Under the pieces are notes generated by a model. That model was not told the DNA's origin, did not search any database, and saw only the letters and a program-made list of their open reading frames with translations. The position numbers were made by a program, and so were the translations under genes. From positions 1 to 64,000 of the forward strand of contig NZ_NBZW01000022.1 in the NCBI RefSeq assembly GCF_002379085.1: 64,000 nucleotides of DNA. The letters are read 5' to 3'. Positions 27,001-34,767 of the stretch are shown piece after piece (position 1 is the stretch's first letter; every line of letters starts with the position of its first letter). This DNA is from Polaromonas sp. AET17H-212. GTDB lineage: Bacteria; Pseudomonadota; Gammaproteobacteria; Burkholderiales; Burkholderiaceae_C.

Positions 27001-27453
27001 ATGATGGCCATCGACGAAGGGAAACTCAACACATTCGTGGAGCAGTTTGTGAGCGATTTCGGCGCGCTGACGCATGCCGCCACCACTATGGCTGGCGACC
27101 AGTTCGGCTTGTACGAGGTTTTAGCCAAAGGCCCTGCGACGGCGGTGGAACTGGCCAGCCGGCCCCACACCGCCCCGCGTTATCTGCGCGAATGGTGGTC
27201 AGCCCAGGCTGCAAGTGCTTACGTCCGTTACGAGCTCGAAGACAACCTGACCCCCGGTGGGCCCGGCCTTTTTTCCGCTTCCACTTTCACTTTTATCTGC
27301 ACGCCCGCTTCACGTTCGCAGGAGGTGGGACTGTGTCTGGCTGCCCAGGCTGGCGAGGCCCGCTTGCGCGATGTCGTCACGCAAGGCGGCTTCCGCCATT
27401 TCAGGCGCGCCAGCCAGACACCGTTCAACCTGATTTTTGAAGCCCGACCCTGA
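27001..27453 (+). pseudogene. SAM-dependent methyltransferase collapsed by internal deletion
   Basis: The 150-residue frame begins like a class I methyltransferase of the S-adenosylmethionine type with an N-terminal winged helix (KLNTFVEQFVSDFGALTHAA, RYLREWWSAQAASAYVRYEL). It then jumps to the far C-terminus (FICTPASRSQEVGLCLAAQA, GFRHFRRASQTPFNLIFEAR). The central SAM-binding Rossmann domain of roughly 200 residues is missing. The frame is preserved across the junction near residues 76-90, so a short protein can be made, but it cannot bind SAM. Confidence 0.75.
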
Positions 27454-27464
27454 AAGGAGCCATC

Positions 27465-27683
27465 ATGTCCCGCCAATACATTGATTGCCGCGAATTCCCC
27501 AGCACCATGAACTGCAGCGTCGCGCTGTCGGCCGACAACGACAAGGAATTGCTCGAAGCCGCCGTGCAGCATGCGGTGGCCGTGCATGGCCACACCGACT
27601 CGCCGGATCTGCGCAAGCAGCTGACGTCCATGTTCAAGCAGGGCACGCCGCCGCTCAAGCCGAAGCAAGCCCAGGCGGCGTAA
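27465..27683 (+). CDS. DUF1059 family small protein
   Basis: This 72-residue protein starts MSRQYIDCREFPSTMNCSVA and has the conserved Cys pair (Cys8, Cys17) and the AVAVHGH segment of DUF1059. Such proteins often lie beside methyltransferases or stress genes; function is unknown. AAAGGAG precedes the ATG. It begins 12 bases after the collapsed methyltransferase and is probably in the same transcript. Confidence 0.85.
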   Translation: MSRQYIDCREFPSTMNCSVALSADNDKELLEAAVQHAVAVHGHTDSPDLRKQLTSMFKQGTPPLKPKQAQAA

Positions 27684-27699
27684 CGACTGGCGCTGATTT

Positions 27700-27757
27700 G
27701 CTATTTATTTGATAGCCGACTGCGACCGTCCAGAAAGGGCTGAAGGCGTATTTCATT
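27700..27757 (+). repeat. Short dispersed palindromic repeat, copy D
   Basis: GCTATTTATTTGATAGC is the hairpin core, followed by a tail with AAAGGGCTGAAGGC. It stands in tail-to-tail orientation with copy E about 50 bases downstream. Confidence 0.8.
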
Positions 27758-27810
27758 AAAAATATGGGCCACCAGACCATCTCGAAGACTGGTCACTCGC
27801 CAGATTTTCA

Positions 27811-27875
27811 AGGAAAACAGGCCTGCAGCCCTGACAGGGCCTGCGCAAGCAGCTACTGAATTTATAGCAACTACC
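27811..27875 (-). repeat. Short dispersed palindromic repeat, copy E
   Basis: On the minus strand this copy reads GCTATAAATTCAGTAGCTGC followed by CTTGCGCAGGCCC and CAGGGCTGCAGGCCTG. Together with copy D it makes an inverted pair filling the gap between DUF1059 and the convergent globin gene. Confidence 0.75.
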
Positions 27876-27899
27876 CCACAGCCTGTCCTCGGGGCAGGC

Positions 27900-28322
27900 T
27901 CAGGCCGGCGTGTTCCGCATCCAGTCGGCGGTCTGAAAAAACGAGGTGCGCAGCTTGGCGCGCAGTTCTTCATCGACGCCGGTTTCACCCATCGCCTGGT
28001 CCATGCAGGCCAGCCACTGGTCGCGCTCGAGGATGCCGATGACAAAAGGCATGTGGCGCAGGCGCAGCTTGGGGTGGCCAAAACGCTCGGTGTAGTGTTG
28101 CGGCCCGCCCAGCCAGCCGCACAGGAACCAGAACAGGTGCTGGCGCGCCTCGACCAGATGGCTGCCGTGGGCCGCGCGTAGCGCTGCGTAGCCGGGCTCC
28201 AGGTCCATCAGGTCGTAAAAACGGTCCACCAGCGCCTTCACCCGCGCTTCGCCGCCTATCCAGTCAAAGGGGGTGTCGAACGGCGGTGTACCCGGTGGTT
28301 TTTCTTCGATGTTCATGCTCAT
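27900..28322 (-). CDS. Group II truncated hemoglobin
   Basis: This 140-residue truncated globin probably binds O2 or NO. ATG 28322 overlaps the stop of the permease gene (ATGA). Features include FDWIGGEARVKALVDRFYDL (A/B helices), the proximal His in LRLRHMPFVIG and the Trp in RDQWLACMDQA, all typical of group II. The frame is open further upstream but overlaps the permease. Coupling to the permease gene is probably positional rather than functional. Confidence 0.9.
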   Translation of the reverse strand: MSMNIEEKPPGTPPFDTPFDWIGGEARVKALVDRFYDLMDLEPGYAALRAAHGSHLVEARQHLFWFLCGWLGGPQHYTERFGHPKLRLRHMPFVIGILERDQWLACMDQAMGETGVDEELRAKLRTSFFQTADWMRNTPA

Positions 28323-30862
28323 TGGGCCTTGCGTAACGTTTCCACAACCGGCGTGTTGAGCACGGAGCGCAGGCCCCACCAACCCGCGGCCATCGCCAGC
28401 ACGGCGCCGGCGAGGCTGCCCAGCAGCGGCACGGTCCAGGAGCCGGTCCAGCTGAAATCGAACACAAAACGCGCCAGACCCCAGCCCACCGCCAATGCCA
28501 CGATGGACGCGAGGAAGCCGGCCAGCAGGCCGACGCCGGCGAGTTCGGCGCGCTGCACCTGGCGCAGCAGCGAGGCGCGCGCGCCGACGGCACGCATGAT
28601 GGCGAACTCGTGCGCGCGCTCCTCGCGCGTCGCGGTGATGGCTGCGAACAGCACCACCAGGCCGGCGGCCAGCGTGAAACCAAACAGGTACTCCACGGCG
28701 CGTATCACCTGGTCCAGCACACGCTGCACCTGGGCGATGGTGCTGCTCATGTCGACGTTGGTGATGTTGGGAAAGGCCTTGACCAGTTCGTTGTCGAAGC
28801 TGCGCGGCTTCACCCCGTCCGGCGTGGCCACACGTTCGGGTGCGCGGAAGGCGCTGATGTAGGACACCGGCACGTCCGGCATCGTTGCCACCGGGTACAT
28901 CACGAAAAAGTTGACCCGCATGGAACCCCAGTCGACCTTGCGCAGGCTGGTGATTTTTGCCTCGCTGAGCTGGCCGCCGATGTCGAAACGCAGGCTGTCG
29001 CCGAGTTGCAGGCCCAGCGTTTTCGCCAGCCCGTCCTCGACGCTGATGGCGCCTGCCTCATCGGGCGTCCAGCGGCCAGCCACCACCTGGTTGTGCGAGG
29101 GCTGCTGCGCGGCGTGGGACAGGTTGAACTCGCGGTCCACCAGGCGCTTGGCGCGGTCGTCCTCGAAGTCCTCCGGTGCCACCGCCTTGCCGTTGATCGC
29201 GACGAGGCGGCCCCGAATCATGGGGTACCAGTCAAACCTGGTGACGCCGCCATCGCGCAAGGCCTGCTGGAACGCGGCGCCCTGCTCGGGCTGCACATTG
29301 ATGACAAAACGGTTCGGCGCATCGGGCGGTGTGGCCCGGCGCCAGCTGCTGATCAGGTCGGTGCGCAGCAGCACCAGCAGCATCAGCGCCAGCAGCCCGA
29401 CCGCCAGCGCGCTGACCTGCACCACGGCATACACCGGCCGCGCCGACAGCTGGCGCGTGGCCAGCACCAGCCAGCGCGGCGCGGTGGCTTCGTTGACGCT
29501 GGCGCGCAGCAGCTTGACGGCTGCGAAGCTGGCCACGGCAAACACCGCCACCGCCCCAGCAAAACCGCCGACGGCAATCAGGCCGAGCTTGAGGTCGCTG
29601 CTGGCCGCCACCAGCAGGGCCGCAAAACCGAGCACGCCGACCAGCAGCACCGCCAGCGAGGCCGGCCGCAGGTTGCCGACATCGCGGCGGATCACGCGCA
29701 GCGGCGGCACCTGGGCCAGCTGCAGCACCGGCGGCAGGCCGAAAGCGAGCAGCAGGGTCAGCCCCATGCCCATGCCGAACGCCACCGGCCAGAAGGTGGG
29801 AAACGGCAACGCCGTTTCGACCAGGCCGGCCAGCAGCAGCACAAAGCCATAGTGCACGGCAAAACCGATCAGCACCCCCAGGGCGCTGGCAGCCATGCCG
29901 GCCAGCACAAATTCAAAGGTATAGGCCAGCGCGATGGTGCGTTGCGGCTGGCCCAGCACGCGCAGCATGGCGCAGTCGTCCAGGTGTTTGGCTGCGAAGC
30001 CGCGTGCCACGATGGCCACGGCCACGGCGCTCAGCAAGGCCGCCAGCAAGGCCACCAGGTTGAGGAATTTTTCGGCACGGTCCAGTGTCTGGCGCATCTC
30101 GGGGCTGCCGCTTTCCAGCGACTCGATGCGCACACCGCGCCATTCGGCCTTCTTGATTTCCTGCGTGGCCCACTGGACATAGGTTTTCACCGCGGCGTCG
30201 CTGCCGGCCACGGCAAAGCGGTAGTTGGTCCGGCTGGCCGGCTGGATCAGGCCGGTGGCGGCCAGGTCGGCGCTGTTGATCATCACGCGCGGCGAAAAAT
30301 TGGCAAACCCGCCGCCGCGGTCCGGCTCCTGGACAATCACGCGCGCCAAGGTGAAGCGGGCGTCGCCCATCAGCAGGGTCTGGCCGATGCGCAGGCCCAG
30401 CGCATCAAGCAGCGAGGCGTCGGCCCAGGCCGTGCCGGGCGCGGGAACCTCGCGCGTGGCCGCGCCGGCCGCCTCGGGGCTGGGTGCAACCTGCATGGTG
30501 CCGCGCAAGGGGTAGCCCTCGGGCACCGCCTTGAAGGCCACGAGTTTGCTGGCGCCACCGTCTTCCTCGCGCGCCCGGCCCATGGTCGGAAAAGTCACGG
30601 TCGAGGTCGCCTGCAGGCCCAGACTGCGCGCCTTGGCAACAAACACCTCGGGGGTGATGCCGTCGCTGCGCAGCACGGCATCTCCGCCGAGCAGCTGGCG
30701 GGCATCGCGCTGCAAGCCTCCCTTGAGGCGGTCGGCAAAAAAACCGACGGCCGTCAGGGCTGCGACGGCCAGCGTCACCGCAACGATCAGCAGCCGCAGT
30801 TCCCCGGCGCGCAGGTCGCGCCGCAGCGTCCGCCAGCCGAGTTTGAGGAAAAGGGTGTTCAT
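28319..30862 (-). CDS. Large FtsX-type ABC permease (YbbP-like)
   Basis: This 847-residue inner-membrane protein has about ten helices: one near the N-terminus, a periplasmic domain (about 55-260), a first FtsX block, a second helix cluster, a second periplasmic domain and a C-terminal FtsX block (TREERAHEFAIMRAVGARAS). It resembles E. coli YbbP. The usual ATPase partner (YbbA) is not next to it; the upstream gene is fdhD. The substrate is unknown; relatives are linked to lipid or lipoprotein-related transport. Confidence 0.85.
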   Translation of the reverse strand: MNTLFLKLGWRTLRRDLRAGELRLLIVAVTLAVAALTAVGFFADRLKGGLQRDARQLLGGDAVLRSDGITPEVFVAKARSLGLQATSTVTFPTMGRAREEDGGASKLVAFKAVPEGYPLRGTMQVAPSPEAAGAATREVPAPGTAWADASLLDALGLRIGQTLLMGDARFTLARVIVQEPDRGGGFANFSPRVMINSADLAATGLIQPASRTNYRFAVAGSDAAVKTYVQWATQEIKKAEWRGVRIESLESGSPEMRQTLDRAEKFLNLVALLAALLSAVAVAIVARGFAAKHLDDCAMLRVLGQPQRTIALAYTFEFVLAGMAASALGVLIGFAVHYGFVLLLAGLVETALPFPTFWPVAFGMGMGLTLLLAFGLPPVLQLAQVPPLRVIRRDVGNLRPASLAVLLVGVLGFAALLVAASSDLKLGLIAVGGFAGAVAVFAVASFAAVKLLRASVNEATAPRWLVLATRQLSARPVYAVVQVSALAVGLLALMLLVLLRTDLISSWRRATPPDAPNRFVINVQPEQGAAFQQALRDGGVTRFDWYPMIRGRLVAINGKAVAPEDFEDDRAKRLVDREFNLSHAAQQPSHNQVVAGRWTPDEAGAISVEDGLAKTLGLQLGDSLRFDIGGQLSEAKITSLRKVDWGSMRVNFFVMYPVATMPDVPVSYISAFRAPERVATPDGVKPRSFDNELVKAFPNITNVDMSSTIAQVQRVLDQVIRAVEYLFGFTLAAGLVVLFAAITATREERAHEFAIMRAVGARASLLRQVQRAELAGVGLLAGFLASIVALAVGWGLARFVFDFSWTGSWTVPLLGSLAGAVLAMAAGWWGLRSVLNTPVVETLRKAQ

Positions 30863-30986
30863 GGGTTGACCTTAACGCAAAGTCCACAGCCCCGAAGCCT
30901 GTCGGTTTCTGCCGGCGGTCGGCAATGGAGGTCCGTCGGGCCAGGACCCCTGGGGGAAGTGCCGGACCACCGTCCGGCCTCAGGCA

Positions 30987-31970
30987 TCAGGCCGTCTCTG
31001 GCGCCCGCAGTCGGGGGCCAGCGAGGTCGGGCTGCAGCTTGAGCCGCCCGGGCTGGGCATAACAGACAAAACGCCGGTTGGTCGCACGGCCGATGGCGCA
31101 CAACCCGACAGCCTGCGCCACCTGGTGGCCCATCTGCGTGATGCCGCTGCGCGAGACCACAATCGGCACGCCCATTTGCGCCGACTTGATGACCATTTCG
31201 CTGGTCAGCCGCCCGGTGGTGTAGAACACGAGTCCGGAAGGCTCGGGGGAGAGTGTGGGGACTTCGGATCCAGACCAGCCAGGGCCGCGGATCTGGCTTT
31301 GCCGGGCCGCAGGCGCAGCGGCCCCCTCGGAGGGCAGCGAACCACACGCAGTGGGGAGCGTGGGGGCCAACATATTCATGGCCATCCAGCCAGCAATGGT
31401 GTCAATGGCGTTGTGCCGCCCGACATCCTCGACAAACAGCAGCATGTCCGGCTCCGCGGCTGCCAGCGAAAACAACGCGCAGGCATGAACGGATCCGGCC
31501 GATTTGTAGGTGGTTTCCTTGAGACGGATGGTGTTGACCAGGCTGTACAGCTGGGCTTGGGTGATGCTGGCATCGGCCGGCAGTTCGATCTGGTCGACCT
31601 CGTCCATCAGGCCGCCGAACACACTGCCCTGCCCGCAGCCGGTGGTCACCACCTTGCGCGCGGTTTTTTCCTCGATATCCACGATGCCGTGGCGCGTCCG
31701 GACCGCCGCCGCGCCCACATCCCAGTCCACCGTGATGGATTCAATGTCTGCGGCGTCCCTGACCAGCCGCTGGTTGCGCAGGTAACCCAGCACCAGCAGC
31801 TCGGGGTGGGCACCGAGCGTCATCAAGGTCACCAACTCGCGCTTGTCGACGTAGACCGTCAGGGCGCGTTCGGCGGGAATGGCAATCTGGAGCGGGTCGC
31901 CGTACTCGTTGACAGCGTCAATGTCGCAGGTGAGCGGCGCCCGGGCCTGGGTCAGGTATGGCAGAGGCAT
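30987..31970 (-). CDS. fdhD: Formate dehydrogenase accessory sulfurtransferase FdhD, with repeat insertion
   Basis: FdhD passes sulfur from IscS to the molybdenum cofactor of formate dehydrogenase. The conserved Cys112 lies in VVTTGCGQGSVFGG; SAGSVHACALFS, VEDVGRHNAIDTIAGW and YTTGRLTSEMVIKSA are intact. The 327-residue length is about 45 above normal. The excess (about residues 201-246, DNA 31233-31370) contains a copy of dispersed repeat R4, read in frame as LPSEGAAAPAARQ and neighbours. The insert falls between the GRHNAIDTI helix and the following strand, probably a surface loop, so the protein may still work. Confidence 0.9.
   Translation of the reverse strand: MPLPYLTQARAPLTCDIDAVNEYGDPLQIAIPAERALTVYVDKRELVTLMTLGAHPELLVLGYLRNQRLVRDAADIESITVDWDVGAAAVRTRHGIVDIEEKTARKVVTTGCGQGSVFGGLMDEVDQIELPADASITQAQLYSLVNTIRLKETTYKSAGSVHACALFSLAAAEPDMLLFVEDVGRHNAIDTIAGWMAMNMLAPTLPTACGSLPSEGAAAPAARQSQIRGPGWSGSEVPTLSPEPSGLVFYTTGRLTSEMVIKSAQMGVPIVVSRSGITQMGHQVAQAVGLCAIGRATNRRFVCYAQPGRLKLQPDLAGPRLRAPETA
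31267..31367 (-). repeat. GC-rich dispersed repeat, family R4, copy inside fdhD
   Basis: The reverse complement contains GAGGGGGCCGCTGCGCCTGC and GGCCCGGCAAAGCCAGATCC, matching the intergenic copy at 6365-6464 over about 100 bases. Here it lies wholly inside the fdhD frame without a stop. Confidence 0.85.
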
Positions 31971-31986
31971 GATGGAAGACTACAAC

Positions 31987-32020
31987 AAAAAAGCCGACAC
32001 CTTGCGGAGTCGGCCTTTTT
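31987..32020 (-). terminator. Intrinsic terminator after the small exported protein gene
   Basis: GCCGAC (31993-31998) pairs with GTCGGC (32009-32014) and is flanked by an A-run on the left and a T-run on the right, so it can terminate in both directions. It follows the stop of the gene at 32036 and precedes fdhD, which would therefore need its own promoter or read-through. Confidence 0.8.
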
Positions 32021-32035
32021 GCAGAGTATCGGTGC

Positions 32036-32425
32036 TCAGGATTTCTTTTCGGGGGCAATGGCAGCCGCAGGTGTCTTGGTGCTGGGCGGGCTGGTTGCGG
32101 TCGCTGCCGGGGAGTGCGCACCTGCAGCCTCCAGGGGCTTGGCCGCCTCAGGCGGCGTGTAGCTGAAGGCCCCAGGGTCTGCGCACGCTGGCGTGGCCAC
32201 CGGCGGCTTGGTTTCCTTGCCGGCCGCCTTGGCCGTCTTGTAATAACTGGCTGCCACCTTGTCCATGGATTTGCACAACAGGTAGCCATCGACCTTGCCG
32301 GCCCAGGCGGCCTTGGCGGCGGCCTCGGCGGCCTTGGCCTTGGCCTCATCGCTGACCGGAGGGAGCTTGGCCAATGCCACGGCGGACAGGCTGGCAAACA
32401 AGGCGGCAATAAGAATTTTTTTCAT
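32036..32425 (-). CDS. Small exported Ala/Lys/Pro-rich protein
   Basis: The 129-residue product begins with a Sec signal peptide (MKKILIAALFASLSAVALA, cleavage near 19). The mature part has an Ala/Lys-rich helix, two cysteines (LLCKSMDK and TPACADPGAF, near 51 and 81) that may form a disulfide, and a low-complexity tail rich in Pro, Thr and Ala. It is probably periplasmic. No family is recognised, and its presence between FDH genes does not prove a link to formate oxidation. Confidence 0.75.
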   Translation of the reverse strand: MKKILIAALFASLSAVALAKLPPVSDEAKAKAAEAAAKAAWAGKVDGYLLCKSMDKVAASYYKTAKAAGKETKPPVATPACADPGAFSYTPPEAAKPLEAAGAHSPAATATSPPSTKTPAAAIAPEKKS

Positions 32426-32449
32426 GGAATCCTCGCTGTTCAGATCTTA

Positions 32450-32715
32450 GGGCCTGTTCACACTATGGATGCAAGTGCGAACGTGGTTAAAACAGCGCCA
32501 ATCTAGGCGCGCGACGACACCCAGCCTGGGCGGCTGGGCTAGGAGGGCAACGACGAGTGGCGTTGTTTTAACCACGTTCCCTCCGGGTTGCGGCCAAAAA
32601 AGCCATGCGCAGCGTTGCAAAGCCTTGCCGGGCTCCAGCCCGGCTGCATTTTGCGCCTCACGCATGGCCTTTTTGACTCGCAACGCATCTTGTATCCATA
32701 GTGTGAACCGGCCCT
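32450..32715. repeat. TIR-bounded nested-palindrome element R3
   Basis: The 266-base element has 27-base terminal inverted repeats (32450-32476 and 32689-32715) with 25 pairs, containing GTTCACACTATGGAT. Inside lies a second inverted repeat, 32480-32500 with 32558-32578 (20 of 21 pair), and a third hairpin region GCCATGCGCAGCG...CACGCATGGC. Because of the symmetry both strands read CIHSVNRP at their ends. The right TIR supplies the stop codon of the cytochrome b gene. No transposase is encoded, so it resembles a MITE. Confidence 0.8.
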
Positions 32716-33904
32716 AGGCCTGGACGGTCTGGCTCGGTGGCGCAGGCTCGCTGCGCTGAGCCGGAATCTTGCCAGCCTTCACGTCGTCGTACCAGTACTC
32801 GTGGTGTTCCCTGGCCCAGGTCTCGTCCACATAGCCGGTTTTCATGCCGTCATAGGCGCCCTGCATGCCGATGGTGCCAATGTAGATATGGCCGATGAAC
32901 ATTGCCATCATCAGCACCGTCGCCACGGCATGCACCATGTGCGCCACCTGCATGGTGTCGCGAACATAGATCAGCCCGGGGATCAGCTTGTCGAGCACCA
33001 GCCCCGAGGCCACCACGATGATGCCGAGGAAAAACACGCCGCCCCAGAACACCAGTTTTTCGCCGGCGTTGAAGCGGTGCGACGGCACTTCCTTGCCGGA
33101 CAGCAAGCCTCCGCCCTTGAGCAGCCAGCCGATATCGCCGCGGCTGGGCATGTTGTCGCGGACAAACGTGAAAAACACGATCACCAGGGACACGGCAAAC
33201 AGCGGACCGGCAAAGTTGTGCATGTTCTTGAGCAGGTAGGTCAACCAACCGAACAGGGTCAAACCCATGACCGGCAGCAGGAAGAACTTTCCGAAGGCCA
33301 TGATGAGCCCGGAGATCGCCAGAATACAGAAAGCAATCGCGTTGGCCCAATGGGCGGAACGCTCAAACGGCGTGAAACGCTCGATCTTGCGGCCGGTTTC
33401 AGCACCGTGCAGGTTGATCCGGCCCTTGCCAAAGTAAAACAGCGCAATCGCACCCACCACGATCAGCAGCAGCGCACCACCGTAGGGGATCAACCAATTG
33501 TTGCGGACCTGGCGCCAGGCCTCTCCGGCGTTGGTCAACAGTGAACCGGGGTAGCGCACAAAAGGCTGGATCAGGTTGCCGGCCTCAGGCGCCTCGCTTT
33601 TCGGCAGGCTGCTGTAGCCGGTGACACCCGAGCCCACCTGGCGCCACATGGGCGCGTTGTTGCCAGGCTGGACCTTGGCGCGCTCGCCATTGGTCTGCTG
33701 CGCATACTTGGGATCAGCGCTTGCGTCGGGTTTGACCTCGAAGATGTTGGCGCTCTGGATGCCGCCTGCCGGTGCTGCTGCAGCCGGAGCCGTTGCAGCA
33801 GTTGGAGCCGGAGCCGGGGTGGCCGCGGGTTGCGCCGACACCGTGGCCGACCAGCCGGTCGCTGCAAGAAAGAGTGCTGCCAGGAATCGCGATGGGCGTT
33901 GCAT
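32714..33904 (-). CDS. Formate dehydrogenase cytochrome b (gamma) subunit
   Basis: This 396-residue subunit anchors the dehydrogenase and passes electrons to the quinone pool. It begins with a signal peptide, an Ala/Pro-rich periplasmic stretch (to about residue 130) and then four to five helices with heme-ligating histidines (FERSAHWANAIAFC, LLKNMHNFAGPLF, VAHMVHAVATVLM, FIGHIYIGTIGMQGAYDG). Similar extended N-termini are seen in FDH3-type gamma subunits. The TAG stop at 32714-32716 is contributed by the edge of repeat R3. Confidence 0.92.
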   Translation of the reverse strand: MQRPSRFLAALFLAATGWSATVSAQPAATPAPAPTAATAPAAAAPAGGIQSANIFEVKPDASADPKYAQQTNGERAKVQPGNNAPMWRQVGSGVTGYSSLPKSEAPEAGNLIQPFVRYPGSLLTNAGEAWRQVRNNWLIPYGGALLLIVVGAIALFYFGKGRINLHGAETGRKIERFTPFERSAHWANAIAFCILAISGLIMAFGKFFLLPVMGLTLFGWLTYLLKNMHNFAGPLFAVSLVIVFFTFVRDNMPSRGDIGWLLKGGGLLSGKEVPSHRFNAGEKLVFWGGVFFLGIIVVASGLVLDKLIPGLIYVRDTMQVAHMVHAVATVLMMAMFIGHIYIGTIGMQGAYDGMKTGYVDETWAREHHEYWYDDVKAGKIPAQRSEPAPPSQTVQA

Positions 33905-33916
33905 GTGAACTCCCTG

Positions 33917-34138
33917 TTATTTCACGCGGTTGTATTCGTTCTGGCCGGCCTGCGCGCGCGTCTTGAGCTGCTGCTCCCAGGCAGTCTTGTCGCCGGCTTT
34001 CCAGCCCGGGGCATTGAAGGCATTGCTGGTGCCCTGGAACGCGGCCGTGTCGCTTTTGACGCCACCAGCGGACTGGGGCTTTTCGCCACAAGCGGCAAGC
34101 GCCATGACGGCAGCCGTGAGCAGTGTGAGGCGCATCAT
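33917..34138 (-). CDS. Small lipoprotein of the formate dehydrogenase operon
   Basis: ATG 34138 overlaps the beta-subunit stop (ATGA). The 73-residue product has a lipoprotein signal (MMRLTLLTAAVMALAACGEK, lipobox LAAC, Cys17). The mature part WKAGDKTAWEQQLKTRAQAG plus QNEYNRVK is charged and helical. It stops 12 bases before the gamma-subunit start. Its place between beta and gamma subunits suggests an assembly or structural role at the membrane, but I know no characterised homologue. Confidence 0.75.
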   Translation of the reverse strand: MMRLTLLTAAVMALAACGEKPQSAGGVKSDTAAFQGTSNAFNAPGWKAGDKTAWEQQLKTRAQAGQNEYNRVK

Positions 34139-34758
34139 GATTTGGCTCCTTGCACGGGAGGCTGGCCCGCCTGTTTGGAACCGTAGGCCGTCCCCCAGCC
34201 CCACACTTCGGCGCCCTTGCCGCGCTGTACGACACGCGTGCGGAAAATGTCGGCAACCACATCGCCATCGCCAGCGAGCAGCGCCTTGGTCGAGCACTGT
34301 TCGGCGCAGGCCGGCAGCTTGCCTTCGGCCAGCCGGTTGCGGCCGTATTTTTCGAATTCGGCCTGGCTGCCATTGGCCTCGGGGCCACCGGCACAGAAGG
34401 TGCACTTGTCCATCTTGCCGCGCACGCCAAACGTGCCCTGGGACGGGAACTGGGGCGCGCCGAACGGGCAGGCATAAGAGCAGTAGCCGCAACCGATGCA
34501 GACGTCCTTGTCGTGCAACACCACACCTTCGTCGGTGCGGTAAAAGCAGTTCACCGGGCAAACGGCCATGCACGGCGCGTCGCTGCAATGCATGCAGGCC
34601 ACCGAAATGGACTTCTCGCCGGGAACACCGTCGTTCAGCGTCACCACACGACGGCGGTTGACACCCCATGGAACTTCGTTTTCGTTCTTGCAGGCAGTAA
34701 CGCAACCGTTGCACTCGATGCAGCGCTCGGCGTCACAGACAAATTTCATGCGTGCCAT
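34135..34758 (-). CDS. fdh3B: Formate dehydrogenase FDH3-type iron-sulfur (beta) subunit
   Basis: This 207-residue ferredoxin-like subunit carries four [4Fe-4S] motifs: CIECNGCVTACKNEN, CMHCSDAPCMAVCPVNC, CIGCGYCSYACPFG and CTFC...CAEQCSTKAL. It relays electrons from the catalytic subunit to the cytochrome b. The length and WGWGTAY-type C-terminus fit the FDH3 group. It is nine bases downstream of the catalytic subunit and coupled to the lipoprotein gene. Confidence 0.94.
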   Translation of the reverse strand: MARMKFVCDAERCIECNGCVTACKNENEVPWGVNRRRVVTLNDGVPGEKSISVACMHCSDAPCMAVCPVNCFYRTDEGVVLHDKDVCIGCGYCSYACPFGAPQFPSQGTFGVRGKMDKCTFCAGGPEANGSQAEFEKYGRNRLAEGKLPACAEQCSTKALLAGDGDVVADIFRTRVVQRGKGAEVWGWGTAYGSKQAGQPPVQGAKS

Positions 34759-34767
34759 GGTATTTCC

